A stretch of 6,333 nt of DNA from Acidobacteriaceae bacterium (GCA_003162255.1 PMMJ01000426.1:1-6333), one strand, 5' to 3'; positions 1 to 5,933 are shown, numbered from the stretch's first letter. Translations and numbers: made by a program. The notes: generated by a model not told the origin, from the sequence alone.

Positions 1-2
1 AT

Positions 3-305
3 CAGGACTTGCACCACGGGCTGCTAGGGGCCAGCTTCGCAGCAGCTAGCGTGATGATCCTGATTACATCTACGATTCTGCTGATAACCGGACATATCAG
101 TCAGGCGACCTTCAAGGACCTGGTAAAGTTTTGCCTGAACAAGCTTGCAGCTTTCGTACAGCGCCAGAAACCCAATGAATCCGGGGACACGGAACGCAAG
201 CTCCCCTCAAAACAATTGCACCTCCCAGATCCTCCTTCTGCGCCCCACGTAATTCTCACAAAAGACCCCTCCCTGCCCGCGCCGAAAGAGAAGCCACCCC
301 AATAG
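3..305 (+). CDS. Partial small membrane protein with proline/lysine-rich tail (hypothetical, 5' end outside window)
   Basis: The reading frame is open to the left edge, so the true start is probably outside the window; the only visible candidate start is a TTG at 9. The visible part is about 100 residues. It starts with one hydrophobic stretch (about residues 7-31, rich in Ile, Leu, Ala, Thr) that fits a single membrane-spanning helix. An amphipathic basic segment follows, then a low-complexity Pro/Lys/Ser tail ending at TAG 303-305. I do not recognise a family. It converges on the minus-strand helicase gene, with about 70 nt between the two stops and no convincing terminator there; the only fold I see is a 5-bp stem (327-331 with 339-343) without a T tract. 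It could be the C-terminal end of a larger membrane protein. I am moderately sure it is coding, because the hydrophobic pattern is ordered, and unsure of any function. Confidence 0.45.
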   Translation, partial: QDLHHGLLGASFAAASVMILITSTILLITGHISQATFKDLVKFCLNKLAAFVQRQKPNESGDTERKLPSKQLHLPDPPSAPHVILTKDPSLPAPKEKPPQ

Positions 306-376
306 CTGCACTCAACATCGTGGAAGACCTCCGAAAGCGAGGTGGTGCAACTTTGAGCCGCTCTAGCGACACTGTC

Positions 377-2116
377 CTAAGATTCTATGCGACTTCGGAA
401 GAAATTCTCCGTCGCTTTGTCCTGGAAGTAGACGTAACAGCCCTTCATGCCACGGCTCAGGAGCACGCGGTACGTATTTTTCACGTTTCGCAAGAACTCG
501 GCATGCGAACGGCGTACAACTGAATCGGCAGAAGCTGACGGATCACCTTTCCATTCCGCGGTGCCAGGATCGAATACCAGGTCAGTTCCAAAGACATTCC
601 ACGGCCGTGCGTAATCTCCGATTGTGACGTCGTCAACCAGAGTGCCATCCGGTTGCGGATCAGACCATTTCCAGCAGAACCCTGCTGTCATTCGAGCCGT
701 AAATCCCTGCTCAGCCTTTTCGCGAATAGCAGCATCGAGAGTGTGCGGCGAAGAAGATATCTTGAAATCAAACGTCTGATCATCGGCTTTCCACAATACG
801 TTCGCGGTACGTTTGATATGGAGGGTGTTATTGATCCAGTTTACGAAAGCGTCTGATCCCGCACATCGAAACTGCGCATCCAGCTCATAGTCGAAAATCG
901 TGCATCCGGTCTGGTTTGCATATGCCCGAATGTAATCGGACGAACCGATTTCACCAGGTCTAACCACTTGATCGTCATCAATAAAAAAGACCGCCGTCTT
1001 GCTCGCGTTTATCAGTTCGCTGATCTGTGGATCTTTGCTTCGCTTTGCACGTGGCGTGAACCGTGAGTTGCTTGTTTCTCTGATCCGGTGCGCCTCATCG
1101 CAGACCATCACGTCTATATCGTTGCGCTCCGCATTTGCGTATCCATTGAAGTACTTGATTTGCTGAGAGGCGCGGCTGCCGACAATCTCCCGGACAGTGG
1201 TCGTAAATGCTCGGGACCCAGTGACGTAATGCGTATTCAGGCCCTTGGCCGACAAATCTCCAAGCAAATTCATCGCGATAACCGATTTGCCTGTGCCAGG
1301 TCCACCTCTCACAATGATTACGCTCTTTTTCTTGCCCTTGACTCCGTCCGTCGCAGCCTGGAAAACACGGTCATACACCACTAGTTGCTCATCGAGCAGG
1401 ATGTATTGTGAATTCCCTTTCACGACGGCACTAACGTGGTCCAGCAGTTTTCGAGACGCCTTGTACCTACTTTGTTCAATGGTCTTGACGATCTCACCGT
1501 CATCGCCGTTGGCGACATGAAGACGCAGGAACTTGATGAGCTTGTCGACATCATCGCCGGTAAACAGTGGGAACGATTCCAGGAGGCTCTTAAACCTGTC
1601 TGCAAACAGTACGTCTGACGGCTCATATGAATAGTTGTGGAGATACGAGCAGGCGTTCAGTTGGATTCCCGCATCGCGGTCAAATGCAGTGTGGGAATCT
1701 TCTAGGTATGTTTTATATTGGCCGACCTGGGCAGAAGGATGAAGCACATCGCGCAGGCCACCTCCTAACCACGTTGCGAGTTCGTTGCGCCCGCCACCGT
1801 CTTGACACTTATCCCATTGCTTGAGTTCGACAACAACGGAATTCTCGCGACTCCAATCATTCCTTCCGGTGATGAGGCAATCGAGCCTGCGGGATGTAAG
1901 CGGGAGTTGGAACTCCAGAATTACGCCGTGGTTCAACAGCTCGCCCTCCTGGAAGACCTGCGATACCGCGCGAAGCGAGTTGCGCCACGAATTCACCTCG
2001 CTAGGAGCAGGCTGAAAACGGAATTCGTGAAAGAAGGCATCGCTCAGTTTTGTCGCAATTCTGTTCTGGGTGGTGTCTTCGATCAGACTAGTGGTGGTTC
2101 CTGAATACAATCGCAT
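377..2116 (-). CDS. PD-(D/E)XK nuclease-like plus DUF2075-type SF1 helicase/ATPase, with probable internal deletion
   Basis: This 579-aa protein should bind DNA or RNA and hydrolyse ATP. Residues 60-100 carry a PD-(D/E)XK-like nuclease pattern: E68, Q70, D79 and E97-L-K99. The P-loop engine follows: Walker A GGPGTGKS at 271-278, Walker B with DEAH near 340-343, a DDDQ motif III at 380-383, QFR at 415-417 and a late YRVLLSRGMKG motif at 549-559. These fit DUF2075 (schlafen-like helicase) proteins. I chose ATG 2116 because family members start with a similar MRLY-type segment; the frame stays open further upstream, but that part overlaps cas1 and looks like its shadow. The nearest purine-rich site (AGAGGAG, about 15 nt upstream) is too distant to be a convincing ribosome binding site. 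The gene lies 79 nt after cas1 on the same strand, so it is probably its operon partner. Between N507 and V508 (596/595) the protein jumps from PWN to FGTDLV; relatives I recall have about 45-50 residues there, including a QGxE-type motif. Family call strong, activity uncertain. Confidence 0.88.
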   Translation of the reverse strand: MRLYSGTTTSLIEDTTQNRIATKLSDAFFHEFRFQPAPSEVNSWRNSLRAVSQVFQEGELLNHGVILEFQLPLTSRRLDCLITGRNDWSRENSVVVELKQWDKCQDGGGRNELATWLGGGLRDVLHPSAQVGQYKTYLEDSHTAFDRDAGIQLNACSYLHNYSYEPSDVLFADRFKSLLESFPLFTGDDVDKLIKFLRLHVANGDDGEIVKTIEQSRYKASRKLLDHVSAVVKGNSQYILLDEQLVVYDRVFQAATDGVKGKKKSVIIVRGGPGTGKSVIAMNLLGDLSAKGLNTHYVTGSRAFTTTVREIVGSRASQQIKYFNGYANAERNDIDVMVCDEAHRIRETSNSRFTPRAKRSKDPQISELINASKTAVFFIDDDQVVRPGEIGSSDYIRAYANQTGCTIFDYELDAQFRCAGSDAFVNWINNTLHIKRTANVLWKADDQTFDFKISSSPHTLDAAIREKAEQGFTARMTAGFCWKWSDPQPDGTLVDDVTIGDYARPWNVFGTDLVFDPGTAEWKGDPSASADSVVRRSHAEFLRNVKNTYRVLLSRGMKGCYVYFQDKATENFFRSRIES

Positions 2117-2195
2117 TGCGGGCGTCCGTAACTCCTCTGGAGAGAAGACCCTCAAGGCTAACGTATGGCGGTGCTTGTGGGAAGAGTGCGGTTTG

Positions 2196-3731
2196 TTACG
2201 CGCTCGGAGCAATCCCAGCCAAGTCCGCGAGCAGCTGCCAATGCCTCGGATGCGGGCGGTAGCCCTGGCGAATGCGACTGGCATACCAGCGCGATACACC
2301 GATCTTCTTTGCGATAGAAGAGGCTGAGGTTTGGGCAAGTGCTGGCTGAATTTTCTCGAAGTACACCTGATCGGTGAGCCACCCTGGCTGGCTCGATGCA
2401 TCCCATGCCGAGCACGCTTCAGCGTGGCGTCGGCGCGAAGCCCTGTGCTTGGCGCGAGCCTCCGGGCTGCGAGCAGCGATACGACCAAGCTTTGCCGCAT
2501 TAACCATCCGCCCAGCTGCTCCGTCAGCAGCGCAGTCTACACACGTGGTAGAGCGATGTTTGATTACCTTCCCACACAGGTGACAGAGTTTTTCTCTACG
2601 TGGTGGTGATATTGGTGAGGGCAGGGATGAGCTGCCTTTCGTTTCGCGTTTGCGGCGCTGCGTCAAACGGGTGGGTAGTGAGACGGCACCGCTTTGTTTC
2701 CGCCGTCCTGACCACAGCGTCCCCGCAACCCACTCAGCTATGGGTGCGACAGCGCGGCCCCACATCGGAGCTGTTTCAGAAAGCTTGATTGCAAGCGAGG
2801 CCATCAGCCTAGCATTGCCGTCTTTCTGCTCCAGAAACCATTCTCGTTTCAGCATTTCGCGTGTTACCCACCGAAGAAAGAAATCATCGATGTCTGGCCG
2901 AACCGCTTCCATGAGATCACACGCCAAACTATCGCGCGCCGGTGCGTCGACATGCAGCACGCCCAAACCGGCGTCCAAACCAAGAGCGGCGGCGGCCAAA
3001 CGACATTCGCTTTCGAGGATCGCGTAGAGATAATTGAGAACGGCCCCAGACGGATTTACTGCGCGCCGGGGTGATCCCGTTAGTGGCGAAACGCGAGTCC
3101 CAAAGGTTCGCCAATGTTCAGGAACACGATGCTCATCTTTCTTCGGGAAGTTTATCGGTAGCATTTTCCATGCAGCCCAATATGCGGCGGCTGCTTGAGA
3201 TTCGATTATGCGGATGCGCCCTGGCGAATCTGCGCTGTCCAACTCAGCGCGGTAGCGGGAAATTGCGTCCGCCGTGTGAGTAGCTAGCAGGGTGTAACGC
3301 GCGACACGCTCTTGGCCAGCCAGCTTCTTGTTAATGAGTTCGCGTGCAACAATGAGCGCGATCCCGGAATGAATCGCCATCCCCTGCGCGCGCCGTAGTC
3401 GAGCGTCGGAGGAGCGAACAGGCCCTGTGGTAAACAGCAAAGTCCCGTCGCGCTCCAGCACCGACACGGCAGCGCCTACATCACTCAACCAGCGCAAAGC
3501 AGCGAGGGAAATTACTCCATCAGAGCCGATGATGACTAGGCGTTTGAGGCCGTGCCCGACGCGCGGAAATCTCAGCTGTCGGCGGTCGGCTGCGATGCCA
3601 TCGTCAATGAATAAATGACCACTGTCCACGCGAACTCGGATTCCAAAACCAAAAAGAGTGAGAACCCCGTGGCGCGGCAAGAGCGAATTGTGGGATTGCG
3701 GGAGTTGGGGTACGTTTCTAGCAGCTGCCAT
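2196..3731 (-). CDS. cas1: Cas1-family integrase/endonuclease with C-terminal zinc ribbon and helix-turn-helix
   Basis: This is a 511-aa Cas1-type protein; Cas1 enzymes are metal-dependent integrases that join DNA 3' ends to a target. The N-terminal beta domain (about 17-105) and alpha-helical catalytic domain (about 106-340) are complete. Catalytic residues are present: E177 in IIESQAAAAYW, H260 in GVLHVD, and D272/E275 in DLMEAVRP. After a basic Ser/Arg/Pro-rich linker (341-380) comes a Cys4 zinc ribbon (C383, C386, C397, C400), a basic region (405-440), and a helix-turn-helix (about 468-500). CRISPR Cas1 proteins are usually about 300-340 aa, so the last 170 residues are an addition. Casposases, Cas1 integrases of archaeal mobile elements, also often have a C-terminal HTH. 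No cas2, effector genes or array are visible. ATG 3731 is chosen for its AGGAGG at 9 nt; the frame opens further upstream but that overlaps the ribbon-helix-helix gene. Likely second gene of a three-gene operon. Cas1 identity is secure; its role outside CRISPR is inferred. Confidence 0.92.
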   Translation of the reverse strand: MAAARNVPQLPQSHNSLLPRHGVLTLFGFGIRVRVDSGHLFIDDGIAADRRQLRFPRVGHGLKRLVIIGSDGVISLAALRWLSDVGAAVSVLERDGTLLFTTGPVRSSDARLRRAQGMAIHSGIALIVARELINKKLAGQERVARYTLLATHTADAISRYRAELDSADSPGRIRIIESQAAAAYWAAWKMLPINFPKKDEHRVPEHWRTFGTRVSPLTGSPRRAVNPSGAVLNYLYAILESECRLAAAALGLDAGLGVLHVDAPARDSLACDLMEAVRPDIDDFFLRWVTREMLKREWFLEQKDGNARLMASLAIKLSETAPMWGRAVAPIAEWVAGTLWSGRRKQSGAVSLPTRLTQRRKRETKGSSSLPSPISPPRREKLCHLCGKVIKHRSTTCVDCAADGAAGRMVNAAKLGRIAARSPEARAKHRASRRRHAEACSAWDASSQPGWLTDQVYFEKIQPALAQTSASSIAKKIGVSRWYASRIRQGYRPHPRHWQLLADLAGIAPSA

Positions 3732-3740
3732 TGGAGCTAC

Positions 3741-3746
3741 CCTCCT
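3741..3746 (-). promoter_or_regulatory. Shine-Dalgarno site that fixes the cas1 start
   Basis: On the minus strand AGGAGG stands 9 nt before ATG 3731. It is the best ribosome binding site in the left half of the window and supports a 511-aa Cas1 rather than the 586-residue frame that opens at 3956. Confidence 0.8.
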
Positions 3747-3799
3747 ATGGTGGTCAGGGCTTGTCGTCTGCTGAAACAGTCGGCAGGCCCGTTTTCGCT

Positions 3800-3931
3800 T
3801 TAGAACTTCTTCAGATACGCCTCTACTGCACGGCGAAATAGCTCGGCCATCGGCGCTCCTGTTTTGGTGGACACTCTTTTGAGCTTTACCAGCAACTTGT
3901 CGGGGAGCCACACGGTGGTACGCTTCTTCAC
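3800..3931 (-). CDS. 43-aa ribbon-helix-helix (CopG/Arc-type) DNA-binding protein
   Basis: This very short gene runs from GTG 3931 to TAA 3800-3802. The peptide begins KKRTTVWLPDKLL, a beta-strand followed by the first helix. It continues with a KRVSTKTGAPMAELFRRAV segment, which has the turn and second helix typical of ribbon-helix-helix repressors, and ends YLKKF. RHH proteins act as dimers, inserting the paired N-terminal strands in the major groove. The length fits a minimal RHH domain. No Shine-Dalgarno precedes the GTG, and a stop lies in frame at 3953-3955 with no ATG, GTG or TTG between, so GTG 3931 is the only conventional start. The promoter immediately upstream suggests a leaderless message. 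It is the first gene before cas1 (68 nt gap) and probably represses its own operon through the tandem repeat at 3946-3965. It could instead be a lone antitoxin-like protein, but no toxin gene is next to it. Fold assignment is confident; target is inferred. Confidence 0.8.
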   Translation of the reverse strand: MKKRTTVWLPDKLLVKLKRVSTKTGAPMAELFRRAVEAYLKKF

Positions 3932-3937
3932 TGTATA

Positions 3938-3966
3938 AATATATTCTGTATGTCACTGTATGTCAT
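3938..3966 (-). promoter_or_regulatory. Candidate sigma70-type promoter of the RHH-cas1-helicase operon
   Basis: On the minus strand a -35 of ATGACA (3966-3961) is followed after exactly 17 nt by a -10 of TATATT (3943-3938), each matching the consensus at 5 of 6 bases. The expected transcription start, about 7 nt further on, falls at 3931-3932, on the GTG of the RHH gene. This agrees with the lack of a ribosome binding site and points to a leaderless transcript. Confidence 0.6.
3946..3965. repeat. Perfect 10-bp tandem repeat, probable RHH operator
   Basis: CTGTATGTCA occurs twice with no gap (3946-3955 and 3956-3965). The copies cover most of the -35 element and the spacer of the candidate operon promoter. 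A 10-bp period puts both copies on the same face of the helix, as expected for two RHH dimers bound side by side. Binding would block RNA polymerase, so autorepression is the simplest reading. Confidence 0.6.
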
Positions 3967-3987
3967 GCACTATTTCACCAAATCACG

Positions 3988-4002
3988 AATTGACTGTCAA
4001 TT
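3988..4002. promoter_or_regulatory. 15-bp palindrome in the divergent control region
   Basis: AATTGACTGTCAATT is a perfect inverted repeat around T3995, in the roughly 170-bp space between the divergent RHH gene and the 260-aa gene. It contains another TGTCA, the core of the tandem repeat. Read on the minus strand it also holds a consensus TTGACA (4000-3995), with only a weak -10 (TGAAAT) 17 nt on. It may be an operator for a second regulator or a second binding site of the RHH protein. Only the symmetry is seen directly. Confidence 0.45.
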
Positions 4003-4098
4003 GCTAGTATCGCCAATGCGACGCTTTTCAATGCACTGTTCTTGTTGTGTTGCGAAGTTGAGAAGCGACCACTTCATACACTACGATTGTGCACCAGT

Positions 4099-4881
4099 AT
4101 GAAGCCAGCGCGCCCAGGGTTCGAAATTGAATACATTCACGCAGATCCTCCGCCCATTCGCAATGAAGTTGCTTGGTATAGGTGGGAGTTTCTCCGACGA
4201 AATCCGGAGTACCGAGCTGATCACCAGAAATTCATCAAACGCTTCGGAACGTGGCTCAAGCGAAGACTGTTCTGGTACGACGTCGAGAGTCGAGAATGCT
4301 GGACCGAGAGTGATAAACAGCACTATCGCAACGAGATTCTCCCGATCCTGGGGGCACTCTGTGAGAAGTGGAAGGTCACCATGCTGGTTCCCCCGGGATG
4401 GCAATTCGATCCAAAAACAGGAATGCGCAAGGTCGGCCGCTATATGGTGGAGATACCAACAATCATTGCACCGGGGTGGGAGTGGGATCCCGCCACTTTT
4501 AAGACGCTGAGGACTTTGGGATTTCTCGGAACTGGTGATTTGGCCACGCGGTATCAAGGTGTTGTCCTTGCAGAGTTTGATCTCAATTGGCCCATGAAAG
4601 ACTTGCTCGGCTACGCGAAACGAGTATTAGCCTATGCGCGGGAGAACTATGAGAAAGAGTCGCGGCAGAGGGGGGTAAAGATCCCCAGTGGTCGCCGCCG
4701 CATTCAAGAGTACGCCCAATATTTAGAAATCTGGGATCTCAAGCAGGAAGGGAAAAAGCCTGGAGACTTGGCTAAATTACTCTTCCCGAACGAGGATCTT
4801 GAAGGTGCGTTGCAAAAGGTTCGCGACCGCCTCAAGGCCGCCCAACGGCTTGTTTCAGGACACCCCCAAGAAATAAGGTAG
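4099..4881 (+). CDS. 260-aa uncharacterised protein with W-rich N-terminus and HTH-like C-terminus
   Basis: I do not recognise a named family for the whole protein. Near the N-terminus, WYRWEFLRRNPEYR (about 26-39) resembles the short motif at the start of some proteobacterial regulator-like proteins (DUF6499/DUF2285 type), which is suggestive only. The middle repeats a VPPGW / APGWEWDP pattern (about 98-131), then gives EFDLNWPMKDLLGYAKRV (159-176). The C-terminus (about 204-252) is helical and highly charged, with YLEIWDLKQEGKKPGDLAKLLFP followed by a second helix. That looks like a helix-turn-helix module in which LKQEGKKPGDLAKLL is the first half. I chose ATG 4099 because the frame upstream offers only TTG codons (4042, 4087); no clear ribosome binding site is seen for any of them. 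Divergent to the cas1 operon and followed by a small ORF and a strong terminator. It is probably a soluble DNA-binding or accessory protein of the same mobile region. Confidence 0.75.
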   Translation: MKPARPGFEIEYIHADPPPIRNEVAWYRWEFLRRNPEYRADHQKFIKRFGTWLKRRLFWYDVESRECWTESDKQHYRNEILPILGALCEKWKVTMLVPPGWQFDPKTGMRKVGRYMVEIPTIIAPGWEWDPATFKTLRTLGFLGTGDLATRYQGVVLAEFDLNWPMKDLLGYAKRVLAYARENYEKESRQRGVKIPSGRRRIQEYAQYLEIWDLKQEGKKPGDLAKLLFPNEDLEGALQKVRDRLKAAQRLVSGHPQEIR

Positions 4882-4935
4882 ACCCGCTATATCTTTTGCC
4901 AACCTTCAAGTCGCCGTGGCACGCTTGCAATCGTC

Positions 4936-5085
4936 ATGCGAATCGTCGAGCTCAAGCCAGAAGAATTGCCGCTCCTTATTAGGTTCAAGGTAGGCGCCCA
5001 GACGAGGGAGTACGTTCTGCTACGGACAAAGCAGGGCAAACTCCTGCTGAACAAGTCCAACGGAGAGTCACCCCCGCAGACTTAG
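4936..5085 (+). CDS. Possible 49-aa small protein
   Basis: ATG 4936 to TAG 5083-5085 encodes 49 residues. The N-terminus MRIVELKPEELPLL is followed by alternating segments (LIRFKVG, REYVLLRTKQGKLLLNK) that look like short beta-strands, with a polar tail. The composition is protein-like and charged rather than random. No Shine-Dalgarno is visible. It shares the reading frame of the upstream 260-aa gene, from which it is separated by TAG 4879-4881 and 18 sense codons. It lies just ahead of the terminator, so it would be the last gene of that transcript. I do not recognise a family, and chance cannot be excluded. Confidence 0.45.
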   Translation: MRIVELKPEELPLLIRFKVGAQTREYVLLRTKQGKLLLNKSNGESPPQT

Positions 5086-5116
5086 CAAAAAGAGATTGAG
5101 ATTATAGCCAGCGAGC

Positions 5117-5144
5117 CCCGACCGGCAAGCCAGTAAGCATCGGG
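5117..5144 (+). other. Weak hairpin ahead of the terminator (3' UTR or small RNA candidate)
   Basis: CCCGA (5117-5121) can pair with TCGGG (5140-5144) around an 18-nt loop containing a small GGC/GCC repeat. It sits between the end of the 49-aa ORF and the terminator stem. The pairing is only 5 bp and may be chance. With the terminator it would form a compact two-hairpin RNA end. Confidence 0.2.
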
Positions 5145-5149
5145 TCCCT

Positions 5150-5185
5150 AGCCAGCCAAGGATTTCCTTGGCTGGCTTTTCTTTT
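5150..5185 (+). terminator. Strong rho-independent terminator
   Basis: AGCCAGCCAAGG (5150-5161) pairs perfectly with CCTTGGCTGGCT (5166-5177) around a short ATTT loop, followed by a T-rich run to 5185 broken by a single C. There is no matching T tract for minus-strand transcripts, so it acts on plus-strand transcription. It closes the transcript of the 260-aa gene and the 49-aa ORF, and separates both from the HTH gene that follows. Confidence 0.9.
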
Positions 5186-5215
5186 GGCAAAGGCATTATG
5201 AACGCTCGCTACTAC

Positions 5216-5220
5216 GGAGG
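5216..5220 (+). promoter_or_regulatory. Shine-Dalgarno site of the HTH gene
   Basis: GGAGG lies 9 nt before ATG 5230. It confirms that start and shows that the small HTH gene is translated from its own site. Confidence 0.7.
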
Positions 5221-5229
5221 TCTCAACTG

Positions 5230-5496
5230 ATGTCAAAACGCAGATCAAACTCGCGAACCAAACAAGAAGCAGAAGTCCGCAATCGTGCAGTTCATGTTAT
5301 AGCTCGCATGCGCCGAACGGGCATTAGTCTGACCGCTGCGGCACGTGATGAGGGCATAGACCCACGGACTGTCCGCCACTACGTTGGGGCTGACCTCAAA
5401 GAACTAGCCGACGGTCAAATCGTGCCAACAAAAGCCGACCAACGAGAAAGGAGGATGCTTGTCCTCACCTCGCGCGGTATGGCGCCGGTTAAGTAA
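5230..5496 (+). CDS. Small helix-turn-helix protein, possibly 3'-truncated
   Basis: This 88-aa, strongly basic protein has a helix-turn-helix at about 31-53: GISLTAAARDEGI then DPRTVRHYVG, the second part being the likely recognition helix. It is preceded by an Arg-rich helix (17-30). This resembles resolvase/MarR-like HTH segments that read DNA sequence. The rest (54-88) is short and ends RRMLVLTSRGMAPVK at TAA 5494-5496. Proteins I recall with the same HTH pattern continue past a similar FLTPxG segment with another 30-60 residues, so this copy may be cut short. The homology of the DNA just downstream changes abruptly to an McrB-like gene fragment, which supports truncation. It has its own ribosome binding site after the terminator. 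Real translation is likely; the specific function is unknown. Confidence 0.7.
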   Translation: MSKRRSNSRTKQEAEVRNRAVHVIARMRRTGISLTAAARDEGIDPRTVRHYVGADLKELADGQIVPTKADQRERRMLVLTSRGMAPVK

Positions 5497-5542
5497 TCAG
5501 ACTCTCAAAGGGATTGGCAGCGCTGGTCAAAGTTTCAGTTAT

Positions 5543-5917
5543 AACCGCTGGCGTGAACTGACTTTTTTCGTCAGGTTCCTGCTCGCATTCAAGCGGCTCG
5601 ATCCAAGCGAGCGGGATCGTCTCCTTCAGGATGGCTGGGCTTTCGCGGAGTGGCTTAAGGTAATTCCGGAGGAAGAAAAGCGCCAGCTACGGCACATGAT
5701 TCTTTTCTTGCTGTTTCCGGACCAGTTTGAGCGCTCTTTTGCGGGAACCGACCGCCGGCAAATCGTTATCTCTTTTACCGGTAAATCGAATGCTGAGGTG
5801 GATCCTCTCTCTCCTGTTGAGATTGACCGTGAATTGCTAGGAATTCGCCGAAGCCAAGAGGAGAAGTACGGCACAAAAATACTGGATTTTTATTTGCCAC
5901 CATTGAGCGAACTCTGG
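5543..5917 (+). pseudogene. Fragment of an McrB-like AAA ATPase (N-terminal region), broken at both ends
   Basis: About 125 residues in one frame run from NRWRELTFFVRFLLAFKRLD through WAFAEWL, RQLRHMILFLLFPDQFERSF, DRRQIVISFTGK, SPVEIDRELLGIRR and YGTKILDFYLPPLSELW. I recognise this as the segment before the AAA core in McrB-type proteins, the GTP/ATP-driven subunits of modified-DNA restriction systems. Here no Walker motifs follow. Upstream of 5543 the frame runs into unrelated sequence overlapping the HTH gene's end, with only a TTG (5459) as possible start. Downstream of 5917 it enters the antisense of another gene and stops at 5981-5983. The fragment has no internal stops, so the break may be recent. 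The similarity is from memory; the truncation is clear if that family is right. Confidence 0.65.
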
Positions 5918-5933
5918 ACACGTAGTGGGTTAC
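5918..5933. other. Junction between two unrelated gene fragments
   Basis: Recognisable McrB-like sequence on the plus strand ends at about 5917. Recognisable polymerase-like sequence on the minus strand ends at about 5934. Only about 16 nt lie between, starting ACACGTAGTGGG. Both genes lose their 3' parts here, so this is a recombination or deletion breakpoint rather than a normal intergenic space. Confidence 0.5.

Noticed and set aside
327..343. Terminator between the converging genes at the left
   Set aside because: Only a 5-bp stem and no T tract on either strand.
1802..2104. Plus-strand 100-aa frame inside the helicase gene
   Set aside because: Antisense shadow of a conserved coding region with no protein features of its own; the other plus-strand frames between 320 and 3803 were rejected for the same reason.
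2117..2500. Upstream extension of the helicase frame (707-residue version)
   Set aside because: The extra 128 residues are Arg/Ser-rich without family resemblance and mostly overlap the end of cas1 in another frame; family-like sequence starts at ATG 2116.
3732..3956. Upstream extension of the cas1 frame (586-residue version)
   Set aside because: It overlaps the RHH gene in another frame, and AGGAGG at 9 nt marks ATG 3731 as the start.
3946..3965. CRISPR repeat unit
   Set aside because: Two adjacent 10-bp copies without spacers are not an array; no other repeat-spacer pattern was found by eye.
3990..4018. Sigma70 promoter for the 260-aa gene starting at TTGACT
   Set aside because: No acceptable -10 at 16-18 nt; TAGTAT is only 9 nt away.
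4081..4557. Minus-strand 158-aa frame opposite the 260-aa gene
   Set aside because: Antisense shadow; the plus strand carries ordered motifs there and the minus product does not.
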